A DNA stretch of 64,000 nucleotides from Phytohalomonas tamaricis (GCF_003012345.1 NZ_PVRV01000019.1:496001-560000); one strand, 5' to 3'. Shown: positions 37,298 to 48,210, counted from the first letter of the stretch. The notes: generated by a model from the sequence alone, not told the origin. Numbers and translations are program-made.

Positions 37298-38224
37298 ATG
37301 AAATATACGCTGCGCCAACTTGAAGTCTTTGTTGCTGTCGGTCAGAACGAGAATGTCTCCCGTGCCGCAAAATCGTTATCGATGTCGCAGTCGGCGACAA
37401 GTACCGCACTGGCGGAGTTTGAACGTCAATTCGATTGTCGCTTGTTCGATCGCATCGGCAAGCGGCTCAAGCTCAATGCACTCGGCTTCCAGCTGTTGCC
37501 CAAGGCAGTCGCCCTGCTCGACCGCGGTGAAGAGATCGAAGAGCTGCTGCGCGGCCAGACCGGCATCGGCTCACTGGAGGTAGGCGCGACACTGACGATC
37601 GGTAATTATCTAGCGCCGCTATTGATCAGCGACTTTATGCAGCACCATCCTGAAAGCCGCGTGCGCCTTCAGGTCCGCAATACGGCAACCATCATCGAAC
37701 GCGTCGTGCATCATGCGCTCGATCTTGGCTTGATCGAAGGCGACATTCAGCATGAAGACATCGTCATGCAACCGTGGGTCGCTGACGAACTAGCCATCTT
37801 CTGCTCGCCGCGTCATCCGCTTGCTGAGCATGGGGCAGTCAATATGGAGCGGCTATTGCGTGAAAGCTGGATCATGCGTGAAGAGGGTTCCGGCACCCGT
37901 CGCACGCTGGAGCAGGCGATGCGTCACCGTCGCAACCGCTTCAAGATTCAGCTTGAGCTTGAGCACACCGAGGGCATAAAGCGCGCCGTCGAATCGGGGC
38001 TAGGCATCGGCTGCATCTCGCGCCTGGCGCTCAAGGACGCTTTTCGGCGCGGCAGTCTGGTCCCGCTTGTGACACCGGATCTTGATCTCAAGCGCCAGTT
38101 CTACTTCATCTGGCACCGCCAGAAGTATCTGTCGGCCGGGATGCGCGAGTTCCTCAAACTCTGCCGGATGATGACCGAAGGGGTCATGCGCAGCGATGAG
38201 ATCGAGCTGCCGAGCGTACCGTAA
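37298..38224 (+). CDS. finR: LysR family regulator of fpr (FinR type)
   Basis: 308 residues. Winged helix-turn-helix at 3-62 (LRQLEVFVAVGQNENVSRAA, then SMSQSATSTALAEFERQ), followed by an effector domain from about 90 (GSLEVGATLTIGNYLAPLLI) to 295. In Pseudomonas the divergent LysR protein FinR activates fpr under oxidative stress; the same arrangement here supports the name. It is a close relative of the LysR protein at 25179-26078. Preceded by AGGAG and two palindromes. Confidence 0.88.
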   Translation: MKYTLRQLEVFVAVGQNENVSRAAKSLSMSQSATSTALAEFERQFDCRLFDRIGKRLKLNALGFQLLPKAVALLDRGEEIEELLRGQTGIGSLEVGATLTIGNYLAPLLISDFMQHHPESRVRLQVRNTATIIERVVHHALDLGLIEGDIQHEDIVMQPWVADELAIFCSPRHPLAEHGAVNMERLLRESWIMREEGSGTRRTLEQAMRHRRNRFKIQLELEHTEGIKRAVESGLGIGCISRLALKDAFRRGSLVPLVTPDLDLKRQFYFIWHRQKYLSAGMREFLKLCRMMTEGVMRSDEIELPSVP

Positions 38225-38371
38225 AGCCGCCAACATCAATCATGGCCGGTCGGGACGTACAGCATCGATAGTGCTTTTACCCATATAAAAAAGCTGACGA
38301 CGCTCGATATGAGCGAGGCCAGCGTACAGGTCGGTGTAAGGTGTCCTACAGCGATAATAGGCGGCAGGTTT

Positions 38372-40174
38372 TCAGCGGGCGAGACGGAACTGGCCAACGA
38401 TCTCGGCCAGACGCAGTGCTTCCAGACTGAGCGACTGCGCCGCGGCGGCAGTCTCCTCGACCATCGCCGCGTTCTGCTGCGTCACGCTATCGAGTTGCGC
38501 CACGGCCTGGTTGACCTGGCCGATACCGAGACTCTGCTCGTCGGAAGCGGTACTTATTTCACTGATCACCGCAGTAACGCGGCTCACACGCTCGACGAGT
38601 TCCTTCATCGCCTTGCCGGCGCCTTCCACCAGAATCGCACCCGACTCGGTCTTGACGCTGGAAGCATCGATCAGCGCCTTGATGTCCTTGGCCGCCTGGG
38701 TGCTGCGATTGGCGAGCGAACGCACTTCCTCGGCGACGACGGCGAAGCCGCGTCCCTGCTCGCCGGCCCGTGCCGCCTCGACCGAGGCGTTGAGCGCCAG
38801 CAAGTTGGTTTGGAAGGCGATCGAATCGATCACACCGATGATGTCGACGATGCGGCTGGAGGCGTCGCGAATCTCGCCCATGGTAATCACCACACGCTCG
38901 ATCTCGCCGCCGTTATGCTCAGCAGACCGCGCTGCCTCGACTGCCAACTGACTGGCCTGACGTGCCGAGGCTGCTGATGTCTCGACCGTACCGGTCAATT
39001 GCTCCATTGACGCCGCCGATTGCTCGAGACTAGCCGCCGTCTGTTCGGTGCGCTGCGATAGATCATTGCTGCCCGAGGAGATTTCCGCTGCAGCGAGTTT
39101 GACCGTCTCGCTGCTGTGATGCACTTCCAATATCACCCCGTTGATCTTGGCGATGAAGACGTTGAACGCCTGGGCGATCTGGGAAACTTCGTCACGCCCC
39201 TCGGCCGGCAGACGGCGGGTCAGGTCACCTTCGCCGGAGCCAATGTCGATCATCGCATCACGCACCCGCTCAAGGCCGCGGAAGGCACGTGTCAGCCATA
39301 GACCCAGCGCAGCGGCTGCCACCAGCGCGACAATGATCAGGGTGATGAGCGACGACTTGATGATTGCCCGCATCCCAACGCTGGACTCGGCTTCGTCCAG
39401 CGCCACGCCCAGCTCCCAGTTGGTGCCAGCGATAGGCACAACATCGAGATGCTTCGCCCTGTCGTTCAAGGTGATACGCAACCAATCGTTGCCGCTGCGC
39501 AGCTCCGCCATGCGTGCTGGCGTTAATTGCTCAGAGAGTCGGGTCAGCGGTTGCTTGACCAGCGTGGCGTCGGGATGAGCAATCAAGGTGTCAGTACCGC
39601 TGCTCAGGAAGGCGAAGCTAGACGGCGTCGGCCGAATGGCTTCCACGTCAGCGATAATGTTATCGACTACGATATTGCCGCCGATTACCGCTAACAGCTC
39701 ACCGTCGCGCATCACTGGTGCCGAGAAGCTCACTACCGTCTGCCCCGTTCCGGCATCGGTGAACGGCTGCGAAACGACCACATCGCCCTGCTTGACCGCA
39801 GCAAGGTACCAGGGACGCTGGCGAACGTCATAGTCTGCAGGCGGCTTGAAGCCGTCGGAGGAGATGAGCACATTACTGCTGTAGCCGAGGAAAGCGGTAC
39901 GGAAGCCGCCGGATGCGGCTAACTGCTCAAGCGTCGATAGCGGCGGCTCAGCCCCGATCTGATCACGCGCAGCAGTAATTATCGCGCCGCGCGTCGCGAT
40001 CCATTGCTCGATAGCCTTGGCATTACTGGAAGTCACAGTATGCAGATTGTCATCGATCGCCTCCTGATAGTAGGAGTTGACCGAGAAATAGCTCACCACA
40101 GCGCCCAGCGCCATAGCCAGAATGACAATGGTTACACAGGCAAGTTGAATACGGCGTTTCAATGAGGACAGCAT
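38372..40174 (-). CDS. Methyl-accepting chemotaxis protein, dCache sensor, copy 1
   Basis: About 600 residues. Membrane segment 1 near 9-31, a periplasmic double-Cache domain to about 275, membrane segment 2 near 278-300, HAMP, then the signalling domain with the hairpin tip [20 protein letters not shown]. The sensor has [13 protein letters not shown] followed by [13 protein letters not shown], close to the amino-acid-binding dCache motif (Y, R, W, Y, then D), though FTD replaces the usual YxD. Amino acids are therefore a plausible ligand. No CheR-tethering pentapeptide ends the protein. ATG 40174 is preferred over an in-frame GTG three codons upstream. The signalling half is nearly the same as in the next gene. 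Confidence 0.9.
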   Translation of the reverse strand: MLSSLKRRIQLACVTIVILAMALGAVVSYFSVNSYYQEAIDDNLHTVTSSNAKAIEQWIATRGAIITAARDQIGAEPPLSTLEQLAASGGFRTAFLGYSSNVLISSDGFKPPADYDVRQRPWYLAAVKQGDVVVSQPFTDAGTGQTVVSFSAPVMRDGELLAVIGGNIVVDNIIADVEAIRPTPSSFAFLSSGTDTLIAHPDATLVKQPLTRLSEQLTPARMAELRSGNDWLRITLNDRAKHLDVVPIAGTNWELGVALDEAESSVGMRAIIKSSLITLIIVALVAAAALGLWLTRAFRGLERVRDAMIDIGSGEGDLTRRLPAEGRDEVSQIAQAFNVFIAKINGVILEVHHSSETVKLAAAEISSGSNDLSQRTEQTAASLEQSAASMEQLTGTVETSAASARQASQLAVEAARSAEHNGGEIERVVITMGEIRDASSRIVDIIGVIDSIAFQTNLLALNASVEAARAGEQGRGFAVVAEEVRSLANRSTQAAKDIKALIDASSVKTESGAILVEGAGKAMKELVERVSRVTAVISEISTASDEQSLGIGQVNQAVAQLDSVTQQNAAMVEETAAAAQSLSLEALRLAEIVGQFRLAR

Positions 40175-40404
40175 ACGAGTCACTCTGTCAGATGATAAAA
40201 ATATCGTGGCACTGACCCGTTCGGGTTTTTGTCAAGAAACGCAGCGGTAGCACCTATGGCGGAGTTATCGACGTAGATCGGTAGAAATTGAGCGACCGGC
40301 GCCATTCATTAGTCGAATGTGCAGCCATCTTAAGCTTGGAACAGAAGAAAATACGGCCCGCAGGCGCACGAGCCGTATCGGAGAGTTACCGCACAGGAGA
40401 GGAA

Positions 40405-42468
40405 TTAATCATGCGCAAGCCTGAATGCGCCAACCGCGGCGGCTAGCCGCTCGGCTTCCTGGCGCAGTGATTCAGCCGCCGCTGCGGATTCTTCAACCAA
40501 CGCTGCGTTCTGCTGTGTCACGTTATCAAGCTGCGCCACGGCCTGGTTGACCTGGCCAATGCCCAGACTCTGCTCATCGGCAGCAGCACTAATCTCACCG
40601 ATCACGTCGGTTACTCGCCGCACGCGAGCTACCAGATCGTTCATCGCCGTACCGGCATTTTCCACCAGCACCGTACCTGTCGCTGTCTTAGCGCTTGAGG
40701 CATCGATCAGCGCCTTGATGTCCTTGGCCGCCTTAGTGCTGCGGTTGGCCAGCGAGCGCACTTCCTCGGCGACGACCGCAAAACCGCGGCCCTGCTCACC
40801 AGCCCGCGCCGCTTCAACCGAGGCATTGAGCGCCAGCAGGTTGGTCTGGAAGGCGATCGAGTCGATGACGCCAATAATGTCGACGATCCGATGCGATGCT
40901 TCACTAATCTCACCCATGGTAGTTACTATGCGCTGAATTTCGCTACCGCTGCGCTCAGCGGACTGTGCTGCCTCGACCGCCAACTGACTGGCCTGACGTG
41001 CAGATGACGCCGAATTTTCAACCGTACCGGTCAGCTCTTCCATGGAAGCTGCCGATTCTTCAAGACTTGCTGCGGTCTGTTCGGTACGCTGTGAAAGATC
41101 ATTACTGCCCATGGATATCTCGGCAGAAGCGAGCTTGACCGTTTCACTGCTGTCACGTACGCCTAGCATGACATGATTGATTTTGCTTGCAAAAGCATTG
41201 AACTGCAGGGCAAGTTCAGCGATCTCGTTGCGTCCATTGACCGGCAGGCGGCGTGTCAGGTCACCGTCACCAGAGGCGATGTCACGCATGCTGTCGGCCA
41301 GGTAACGTAGCGGACGGGCAATGCTACGGCCTACTATCCAGATCGCCACCAGCCCCAGCGCGGCAACCAGCAGGCCAGCCAGCATCATGCCGGCGATATC
41401 GGCATTACGCTGCGCCTGTAGGTCACTCTGCAGCACCTGCAGGTCGGCCAGTACCGCGGCTTCAGGTAACTGAATCAAGAGGGTCCAACGTACGCCTGTA
41501 TCACCAATCTCAAACGGAAAGTAAAGCTGGATCAGGCCATTGGCTGCATCATGCTTGTTAAGTGCATGACCATCGCTTAACTGACTGAGGTTCTCCGTCA
41601 CATTCTGGCCCAATACAGCAGAGGCTGGTTGACCCAGTTGGGTGCTGTCGCGGGTATAGGCGACTAATCCACCGCGCGGCGCAATCAATGCCATCTCACC
41701 CGCACCCTTGTAAAGGCTCTGGTTGGCCTCATCGAGCAACTGTTGAATAAAATCGACCGATAGATCGGCGCCTGCACTCCCGCGAAACTCACCATTGACG
41801 ACAATCGGCACGTTGAACGAGGTGACCATCACGGACTTGCCGTTGTAATCATAAGGCGCTGGATCGATGATGCAGGGACGCAGGGTCTCGCGTGTGCAGA
41901 GATAGTACTCGCCTTCACGTACGCCGGAAGGCTGGCGCGTTTCGCTCTCCATGGTATCGCCTAGCGGCAGCACGGCGACCTTGCCATTGGCGTCGCGATA
42001 CCACCACGGCATGAATCGTCCATCAGAGCCGTAACCATCGCTTTCATGTCCGGCATACTCGCTGTCGTTGCCGAAGGCGTTGGGCTCCCAACCGATAAAG
42101 GCATCAAGGAGCATCGGATGGCTCAGAACCGTCTGGCGCACCATGTTCGACAATTCCTCACGGGTGATTTGCAACGCAGGTGCCTCGCCCTCCCCTCCCT
42201 CTGCCATCATGGCGCTGCTTTGCGCCAACATTTGAGCGATAGTCAACGGCGCTTCCAGTTGACGCTGAATCTGGCCGGCCTCGGCAGAAGCCAATGCCGC
42301 CAGCCTTTCGTCAATGACCTGTTCGAGCAGTTCTGCTGTCCGAGTCTCAACTGTCGTCTGGGTACGTGAGGCACTGAACAAGGCGTAGAGTACCAGCACG
42401 GCCACCACGGCAAGAATGCAGGCACCCGCCAGCGCAACGATAAAAGAACGAATGGACTTGAAATGCAT
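40405..42468 (-). CDS. Methyl-accepting chemotaxis protein, dCache sensor, copy 2
   Basis: 687 residues. Membrane segment 1 at 9-31, a periplasmic dCache domain to about 350 (blocks [38 protein letters not shown]), membrane segment 2 near 362-384, HAMP, and the signalling domain with the same tip as copy 1. The sensor is longer than in copy 1 and shares little with it, while the signalling halves agree almost residue for residue, so domain swapping or gene conversion is likely. The ligand is unknown. Start ATG 42466-42468; a stronger ribosome site further upstream serves a different frame. Confidence 0.9.
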   Translation of the reverse strand: MHFKSIRSFIVALAGACILAVVAVLVLYALFSASRTQTTVETRTAELLEQVIDERLAALASAEAGQIQRQLEAPLTIAQMLAQSSAMMAEGGEGEAPALQITREELSNMVRQTVLSHPMLLDAFIGWEPNAFGNDSEYAGHESDGYGSDGRFMPWWYRDANGKVAVLPLGDTMESETRQPSGVREGEYYLCTRETLRPCIIDPAPYDYNGKSVMVTSFNVPIVVNGEFRGSAGADLSVDFIQQLLDEANQSLYKGAGEMALIAPRGGLVAYTRDSTQLGQPASAVLGQNVTENLSQLSDGHALNKHDAANGLIQLYFPFEIGDTGVRWTLLIQLPEAAVLADLQVLQSDLQAQRNADIAGMMLAGLLVAALGLVAIWIVGRSIARPLRYLADSMRDIASGDGDLTRRLPVNGRNEIAELALQFNAFASKINHVMLGVRDSSETVKLASAEISMGSNDLSQRTEQTAASLEESAASMEELTGTVENSASSARQASQLAVEAAQSAERSGSEIQRIVTTMGEISEASHRIVDIIGVIDSIAFQTNLLALNASVEAARAGEQGRGFAVVAEEVRSLANRSTKAAKDIKALIDASSAKTATGTVLVENAGTAMNDLVARVRRVTDVIGEISAAADEQSLGIGQVNQAVAQLDNVTQQNAALVEESAAAAESLRQEAERLAAAVGAFRLAHD

Positions 42469-42924
42469 GATTGAGACCTGCGGTTAAATAGAAAGCCTGT
42501 GCCTTCCGGCATTGCAAACCTCCTCTGCAATGCAGATCCACGTTTTACGTCATGCCCGACATAAATATTTCAGGCACGCTCTGGCTGAGCGGCTGCGCCC
42601 ATATCGAGCCAGAGGAAGGCATTTGCTTCAGGATAACGACGCCAGCGTCCCAACCTTTAATCATGCTTAAACTACAATTTAGCGTTTAAAGCCCATAACT
42701 CACCTTTACCCGCTCCATCAGTTATCGCGCCTGATCAGGGAATCTCTCCCTACGACGATTACGGCATGGCTGCAGCCTTTCCTTGCCTCCAGAATGCTAC
42801 TGCTGGCGTATAAAAAATCCCCTCATTGGCAGCAGCATCGCAATGTTAAATCGGCTAGCATACGTCGGCGGAGCAGTGCGCTTCGCTTCTCCAGCATCTT
42901 CGACATTCTTTTGCAGGATTTTTC
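42469..42924. other. 456-base gap between divergent chemoreceptor and membrane-protein genes
   Basis: Holds an inverted repeat GCATTGCA-N9-TGCAATGC (42509-42533) near the chemoreceptor start, and AT-rich sequence before 42925. I see no credible gene. Confidence 0.5.
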
Positions 42925-43404
42925 ATGCGCAACTTCTTTCTGCCCTATCGGCCACTGCCGCGTAAGGTCATCGCTGCGTGTCACTTTCTTATTCAACTCG
43001 CCGTGCTCGTAGCCGGCAGTTACTGGCTGACACGTGACGGCTTTGAGCAGCCGTGGCAGCATTGGGCCACGGGCGGCGGCACTATAGTGGCCGCACTGGT
43101 CGTTGTACGCCTGCTTGGGGAGTTTTGGATGTTGCCACATTACCTGTTAGCCCAGCAGTCGGCGGCTTCCGGACGCAATGCCATCATTACCCGCTCATTC
43201 GATAAACGCCCCGGCACCCGACTTGAGCCTGATGATGCTATCGGTTCAGCCCGCGTCGTTCAGCAGGACACGCCGACCACAAGAAGCGAGGCGTCACGAG
43301 AGACGCCCCACGAATTCGGCAATAAACGTGAAGCGCCAGCCTCATCCCGTGGGCCGGGACGAGGCCGGCATGAAAAGCCCGAGCGCACCGAGCCCAAGCT
43401 GTAA
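42925..43404 (+). CDS. Small membrane protein of unknown function
   Basis: 159 residues. Two hydrophobic segments (about 16-33 and 50-66) separated by a short loop with TRDGFEQPWQHWATGGG, then a hydrophilic, probably disordered tail from residue 85, rich in Arg, Glu, Ser and Pro. I do not recognise the family. The start ATG 42925 follows an AGGATTTTTC stretch, a modest ribosome site. A strong hairpin lies beyond its stop. Confidence 0.6.
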   Translation: MRNFFLPYRPLPRKVIAACHFLIQLAVLVAGSYWLTRDGFEQPWQHWATGGGTIVAALVVVRLLGEFWMLPHYLLAQQSAASGRNAIITRSFDKRPGTRLEPDDAIGSARVVQQDTPTTRSEASRETPHEFGNKREAPASSRGPGRGRHEKPERTEPKL

Positions 43405-43444
43405 ACCCGCGTTGAACCTAACGGAGTTGAAGCCTTCAACAGGG

Positions 43445-43480
43445 CTTATCGGGGACACGGCACGTCGTGTCCCCGATAAG
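43445..43480. other. Perfect 15-base-arm hairpin between convergent genes
   Basis: CTTATCGGGGACACG, loop GCACGT, and the exact complement. It lies between the stops at 43404 and 43490. No T run follows on either strand, so it is not a standard intrinsic terminator; it may protect a 3' end or be a repeat element. Confidence 0.7.
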
Positions 43481-43489
43481 CGACTGAGT

Positions 43490-43897
43490 TCACGCCTCGC
43501 CAGCACCCTGCTGAGGCGGAATCCAGGCGATCATGTCGACCTCCACATCCGCGCCACCCGCCAGACCGGTCACGCCAACGCAGGTCCGGGTTGGCAGAGG
43601 CTGATCGAAGTAGCTGGCATAAACGCCATTGACCTCATCGAAATGGCCCATGTTGGTAATAAATACTCTCGACTGAACCACGTATTCAAAGCCGCTGCCC
43701 ACCGCGTCGAGGATGAGCGACAGATTCTGCATTACCCGGTGCGTCTGCTCGGTGAAGGTACCCAGCAGCATCTCATTGGTTTCGGGCACCGTGGGCATCT
43801 GCCCGGTAATAAAGACTAGATCACCTACCCGACACGCATGCGAAAAAGGCCCGATGGGCTGAGGGGCGCGTTCAACGAACAGTTTTTCAATCGACAT
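43490..43897 (-). CDS. RidA/YjgF/UK114 family enamine-imine deaminase
   Basis: 135 residues. Removes reactive enamine/imine intermediates formed by PLP enzymes, protecting against 2-aminoacrylate. Conserved: PIGPFSHACRVGDLVFITGQ near 15, and the C-terminal RTCVGVTGLAGGADVEVDMIA, in which RTCVGV keeps the catalytic Arg. Start ATG 43895-43897, with AAGG seven bases upstream. It follows the aap operon by 29 bases on the same strand and may be its last gene; deaminases of this type fit amino-acid uptake. Confidence 0.88.
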   Translation of the reverse strand: MSIEKLFVERAPQPIGPFSHACRVGDLVFITGQMPTVPETNEMLLGTFTEQTHRVMQNLSLILDAVGSGFEYVVQSRVFITNMGHFDEVNGVYASYFDQPLPTRTCVGVTGLAGGADVEVDMIAWIPPQQGAGEA

Positions 43898-43926
43898 AGA
43901 CACGCCTTGTAGTGATGATTTTAAGC

Positions 43927-44691
43927 TTAATGCCCCAGAATCTGGCTCAGGAAGGTCTGGGTGCGCAGTGAACGTGGATTATTGAAGAATTCGTGTGGCG
44001 CGTTCTCCTCGATAATCTGGCCTTCATCCATGAAGATCACCCGATCGGCCACCGTCTTGGCGAACCCCATCTCATGGGTGACGCACAGCATCGTCATGCC
44101 TTCCTGGGCCAACTCGACCATGACATCAAGCACCTCCTTGATCATCTCCGGATCAAGTGCCGAGGTCGGCTCATCGAATAACATCACTTCAGGCGACATG
44201 CACAGTGATCTGGCAATCGCCACGCGCTGCTGCTGACCGCCGGAAAGCTGGCCCGGATACTTGCGTGCCTGATTGGCGATCTTGACCCGCTCCAGGTATT
44301 CCATCGCCGTTTTCTCGGCTTCGCGACGCGGCTTCTTCTGCACCCAGATTGGCGACAGACAACAGTTCTCAAGCACGGTGAGATGAGGAAACAGGTTGAA
44401 GTGCTGAAACACCATGCCGACATTGCGCCGAATCTGCTCGATGCGCTTGATATCACGGGTCATCTGAATTCCGCCGACCACAATCTCACCTTGCTGATGC
44501 TCCTCAAGATGATTGATACAGCGGATCATTGTCGATTTTCCCGACCCCGACGGCCCACAGATGACAATACGCTCGCCCCGCTTGACGGTCAGGTCGATAT
44601 CGCGCAGTACGTGAAAGTCGCCGTACCATTTATTGAGCCGCTTGAGCTCAATCATCGGCGTATTGTTGCTGATCGCATTGGCTTCGCTCAT
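43927..44691 (-). CDS. aapP: General L-amino acid ABC transporter, ATPase
   Basis: 254 residues. Walker [13 protein letters not shown] near 48, Q-loop, signature [13 protein letters not shown] near 150, Walker [13 protein letters not shown] near 173, and H-loop CVTHEMGF. Belongs to the polar amino-acid (HisP/GlnQ/AapP) group. Start ATG 44689-44691 (MSEANAISN) with GGAAG upstream. It follows the permease gene by 38 bases. Confidence 0.94.
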   Translation of the reverse strand: MSEANAISNNTPMIELKRLNKWYGDFHVLRDIDLTVKRGERIVICGPSGSGKSTMIRCINHLEEHQQGEIVVGGIQMTRDIKRIEQIRRNVGMVFQHFNLFPHLTVLENCCLSPIWVQKKPRREAEKTAMEYLERVKIANQARKYPGQLSGGQQQRVAIARSLCMSPEVMLFDEPTSALDPEMIKEVLDVMVELAQEGMTMLCVTHEMGFAKTVADRVIFMDEGQIIEENAPHEFFNNPRSLRTQTFLSQILGH

Positions 44692-44729
44692 GACATCTAC
44701 TTCCTTGATCAATAGTGCAGCGCAGCGCG

Positions 44730-45830
44730 CTACTTGTGGCCTGTATTCAAGCGGTTTTCGATATATTGGCTGTAGCGCGACATCGAGAAGCAGAACACCC
44801 AGAAGATCAACGCGGCGAAGACATAGCCTTCAATGGCAAAGCCCAGCCAGTCTGAATCGGTCAGGCCCGCCTGGATAATCGCCAGCACATCGAATAGCCC
44901 AATGATCAATACCAGCGAGGTATCCTTGAACAGCGAGATGAAGGTATTGACGATGCCGGGAATCACCAGCTTAAGCGCCTGAGGTAACACGATCAGCCCC
45001 ATCCGCTGCCAATATCCCAGGCCTAATGCGGCGCCGGCTTCGCTCTGCCCCTTGGGGATCGCCTGCAACCCCCCACGTACCACTTCGGCCATATAGGCGC
45101 TCCAGAACAGCATGATGCCGATCAGCGCCCGCAGCAGCTTGTCGAACTCCATCTGTGCCGGGACGAACAGCGGCAGCATTACCGAGGCCATGAACAGCAC
45201 GGTAATCAGTGGCACGCCGCGCCAGAACTCGATAAATACGACGCAGACGCCCTTGACTAGCGGCATCTTCGAGCGACGCCCCAATGCCAGCAGAACGCCA
45301 ATGGGCAGCGAACCGACAATGCCCACTGCGGCAATCGTCAGCGTCAGCATCAACCCGCCCCAAAGGCGCGTCGGCACATGGTCAAGGCCGAACATGCCAC
45401 CCAACAGCAAAATCCAGGAAACGATCGGGAACCCGATCAATGCAAAGATACCCACGCTCTTCTTGGCCGGCAGTTTCGGTACTATCAGCCAGGCAATCAG
45501 TGCGGCAAATATCGCAAATACGATATCGACTCTCCAGCGCAGCGCCTCGGGATAGAAGCCGTAGACGATCTGATTCCAGCGCGCGGAGATAAATACCCAA
45601 CAGGCCCCATCGCTGGTGCAGGCCTCGCGGGAATTGCCGACCCAATCAGCCTCGATAAAGGCCCAATCGATGACGGGCCACAATAAGCGTATGGCAATGG
45701 CAATCACGATCAGCGAGATGATGCTATTGATCGGACCGGCAAAAAGGTTGGTGCGAAGCCACCCGATGACACCGCGACGCTGGTCCGGTGGCTGACGCTG
45801 AGCAATCATCTGTTCACGAAAGGCTGTCAT
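44730..45830 (-). CDS. aapM: General L-amino acid ABC transporter, permease AapM
   Basis: 366 residues, about eight membrane segments, with the EAA-type loop [22 protein letters not shown] near 268 that contacts the ATPase. The central insertion with [15 protein letters not shown] is typical of AapM. ATG 45828-45830 (MTAFREQM) has GGAG seven bases upstream and lies one base after the aapQ stop, so translation is coupled. Confidence 0.92.
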   Translation of the reverse strand: MTAFREQMIAQRQPPDQRRGVIGWLRTNLFAGPINSIISLIVIAIAIRLLWPVIDWAFIEADWVGNSREACTSDGACWVFISARWNQIVYGFYPEALRWRVDIVFAIFAALIAWLIVPKLPAKKSVGIFALIGFPIVSWILLLGGMFGLDHVPTRLWGGLMLTLTIAAVGIVGSLPIGVLLALGRRSKMPLVKGVCVVFIEFWRGVPLITVLFMASVMLPLFVPAQMEFDKLLRALIGIMLFWSAYMAEVVRGGLQAIPKGQSEAGAALGLGYWQRMGLIVLPQALKLVIPGIVNTFISLFKDTSLVLIIGLFDVLAIIQAGLTDSDWLGFAIEGYVFAALIFWVFCFSMSRYSQYIENRLNTGHK

Positions 45831-45831
45831 C

Positions 45832-47022
45832 TCAGCGCTCCTTGATCGCAACGCGGGCGTTGTAGATATTCATCAGAAATGACACCACGAGGCTGATGAC
45901 CAGATAGACCGCCATGGTCATGGCGATGATCTCGATCGCCTGCCCAGTCTGGTTAAGCGTCGTGCCAGCAAATACTGCAACGAGGTCGGGATAGCCAATC
46001 GCAGTCGCCAACGATGAATTCTTGATCAGATTGAGATACTGACTGGTCATCTGCGGCACGATCACGCGCATCGCCTGGGGAATGACTACCTTGCGTAGCG
46101 TCACGCCGCTGGACAGGCTCAAGGCGTTCGCTGCCTCGACCTGACCATGGGGCACCGATTGAATGCCCGAGCGGACAATCTCGGCAATGAATGCGGCGGT
46201 ATAGACCGACAGCGCCACCCACAGGGCCAACAGTTCAGGCAGCACCTGCACGCCGCCGCGGAAATTGAAACCGGTCAGCTCAGGTACGTTCCAGTGCAGA
46301 GGCGAGCCGCTGAGCACGAATACAACGGCAGGCAACCCAGCAATCAGTCCGAGCCCGATCCAGCCCACCGGTAGGCGCTGGCCCGTCTGCGCTTGGCGGC
46401 GGCGATTGAAGATGACCAGCCCAATGGTCACCACAATGGCAATCAGCAGTGCAATCGGTGTTGCCGAGAAGCCCGCCTGGGTTTCAGGCCCAGGCATGAC
46501 CATGCCGCGCACGTTGAAATAAAAGGCATCGAACAACGATAGGCTTTGCCGCGGCGAAGGCAATGAACGCAGTACCGCGAAATACCAGAACAGAATCTGC
46601 AAAAGCAGCGGAATATTGCGAAACAGTTCGACGTAGCAGGTTGCCAGCCTGGACAGCAGCCAGTTCGGTGATAACCGTGCGATGCCGACCGCAAAACCGA
46701 TAAGCGTGGCGGCCACTATCCCTAATGCTGATACCAGTAACGTATTGAGCAGGCCAATGAGAAACGTATGCCCATAGGTACTGTCGCTGGTGTATTCCAA
46801 AAGCGCCTGGGAAATCGGAAACCCGGCCCGCCCTTCGAGAAAATCGAATCCGGTACGAATGCCACGAGCTTCTAGATTAAGTAACGTGTTGTGAATCAGT
46901 AGCCCAATGACCAGAGCCAGAACAATCAGCAGCACCGCCTGCGCGACCAGCGCACGAATCGCCGGATCACGCCATAGCGGCCCGCGACCGCGACGCGGAA
47001 TGGACGTGGAAGGACGTAGCAT
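45832..47022 (-). CDS. aapQ: General L-amino acid ABC transporter, permease AapQ
   Basis: 396 residues, about eight membrane segments. AapQ features: DFLEGRAGFPISQALLEYTS near 60, VELFRNIPLLLQILFWYFAV near 131, and the EAA loop EIVRSGIQSVPHGQVEAANALS near 288. With AapM it forms the channel for a broad set of L-amino acids. It is separated from aapJ by a GC-rich hairpin at 47053-47076. Confidence 0.93.
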   Translation of the reverse strand: MLRPSTSIPRRGRGPLWRDPAIRALVAQAVLLIVLALVIGLLIHNTLLNLEARGIRTGFDFLEGRAGFPISQALLEYTSDSTYGHTFLIGLLNTLLVSALGIVAATLIGFAVGIARLSPNWLLSRLATCYVELFRNIPLLLQILFWYFAVLRSLPSPRQSLSLFDAFYFNVRGMVMPGPETQAGFSATPIALLIAIVVTIGLVIFNRRRQAQTGQRLPVGWIGLGLIAGLPAVVFVLSGSPLHWNVPELTGFNFRGGVQVLPELLALWVALSVYTAAFIAEIVRSGIQSVPHGQVEAANALSLSSGVTLRKVVIPQAMRVIVPQMTSQYLNLIKNSSLATAIGYPDLVAVFAGTTLNQTGQAIEIIAMTMAVYLVISLVVSFLMNIYNARVAIKER

Positions 47023-47052
47023 AATTTTTCGCCTGAACAGGATAACCTTATG

Positions 47053-47076
47053 CGCCGCGCCCGACAGGGCGCGGCG
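47053..47076 (-). promoter_or_regulatory. Intercistronic hairpin between aapJ and aapQ
   Basis: CGCCGCGCCC-GACA-GGGCGCGGCG (either strand): ten-base perfect GC stem, no T run. It is well placed to stabilise the aapJ part of the message, giving more binding protein than permease. Confidence 0.7.
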
Positions 47077-47084
47077 ACGGGTAC

Positions 47085-48125
47085 TTAACGTACCGGCGGG
47101 GCGTACATGATGCCGCCGTTATTCCACAGCGCGTTCAGGCCACGCTCGATCTTGAGTGGCGAATCGGCACCGACAGTCTTGGCGTAGACCTCACCGTAGT
47201 TACCCACTTTCTTGATGATCTGGTAGGCCCAGTCGTTGGATAGTCCTATCTGCTCACCGAAATTACCGTCCTTGCCGAGCAAGCGGGCCACATCGGGATT
47301 GGGCGGGTTATCACGCATTTGATCGACATTGGCACTGGTGATACCCAGCTCTTCGGCATCGACCATGGCATAGAGACTCCACTTGACGATGTCAAACCAC
47401 TGGTCATCGCCTTGGCGAACCACCGGGCCCAGCGGCTCCTTGGAAATACGCTCAGGCAGGATGACAACGCTATCAGGGTTCTGCAGTTGCAGGCGCAGCG
47501 CGGCTAGCTGGGAGGAATCGGAAGTCAGCACGTCACAACGGCCGCTGTCGAAGCCAGCGGCCGTCTGACTCGACTCATCAAAGCTGACCGCCTGGTACTG
47601 CATGTTGTTGGCACGGAAGTAATCGGCAAGATTGAGCTCTGTGGTCGTACCGGCCGCTACGCAGACGGAGGCGCCATCGAGTTCCTTGGCACTGCTGATG
47701 CCGAGATCCTTGCGCACCATGAAGCCTTGGCCGTCATAGAACGTGACACCAGTGAAGTTCAGGCCCATCGAGTTATCGCGTGACGCGGTCCAGGTGGTGT
47801 TACGTGACAGCAGATCGACTTCACCTGACTGCAGCGCCGTGAAGCGCTCCTTGGCCGTCAGCGGTGCAAACGCAATTTTCTTCGGATCATTCAGTACGGC
47901 GGCGGCGACCCCGCGACAAACTTCGACATCGATGCCTTGCCAGGCACCGTTAGCGTCCGGGTTGGAAAAACCGGCAAGACCGTCACTGACACCGCAACGT
48001 ACCTGGCCGCGGCTTTTGACCTCGTCAAGCGTGGCAGCCTGAGCGGCTTGGGTGATGAGTAGTGCCGCCGCTGTGCCGGCCAAGAGCGCAGCACGTGAAA
48101 AAATTCGTTTGTTGTTGTTGCCCAT
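47085..48125 (-). CDS. aapJ: General L-amino acid ABC transporter, periplasmic binding protein
   Basis: 346 residues. Signal peptide 1-30 (ALLAGTAAALLITQAAQA, cleaved before ATLDEVK). Mature part: GQVRCGVSDGLAGFSNPD near 40, WQGIDVEVCRGVAAAVL near 61, NDWAYQIIKKVGNYGEVY near 298. These are characteristic of AapJ, which binds many L-amino acids. It heads the operon aapJ-aapQ-aapM-aapP. A sigma-54-like promoter lies about 85-100 bases upstream and an NtrC-type site further off, so nitrogen limitation probably induces it. Confidence 0.94.
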   Translation of the reverse strand: MGNNNKRIFSRAALLAGTAAALLITQAAQAATLDEVKSRGQVRCGVSDGLAGFSNPDANGAWQGIDVEVCRGVAAAVLNDPKKIAFAPLTAKERFTALQSGEVDLLSRNTTWTASRDNSMGLNFTGVTFYDGQGFMVRKDLGISSAKELDGASVCVAAGTTTELNLADYFRANNMQYQAVSFDESSQTAAGFDSGRCDVLTSDSSQLAALRLQLQNPDSVVILPERISKEPLGPVVRQGDDQWFDIVKWSLYAMVDAEELGITSANVDQMRDNPPNPDVARLLGKDGNFGEQIGLSNDWAYQIIKKVGNYGEVYAKTVGADSPLKIERGLNALWNNGGIMYAPPVR

Positions 48126-48210
48126 GTGATACCCCAGCGTGGTCCAAGAAAAACGTATGCATCAGGCATATGCGTTAAAACGTGGCAGTTTTCTCTGCAC
48201 GCTCCTGTCT

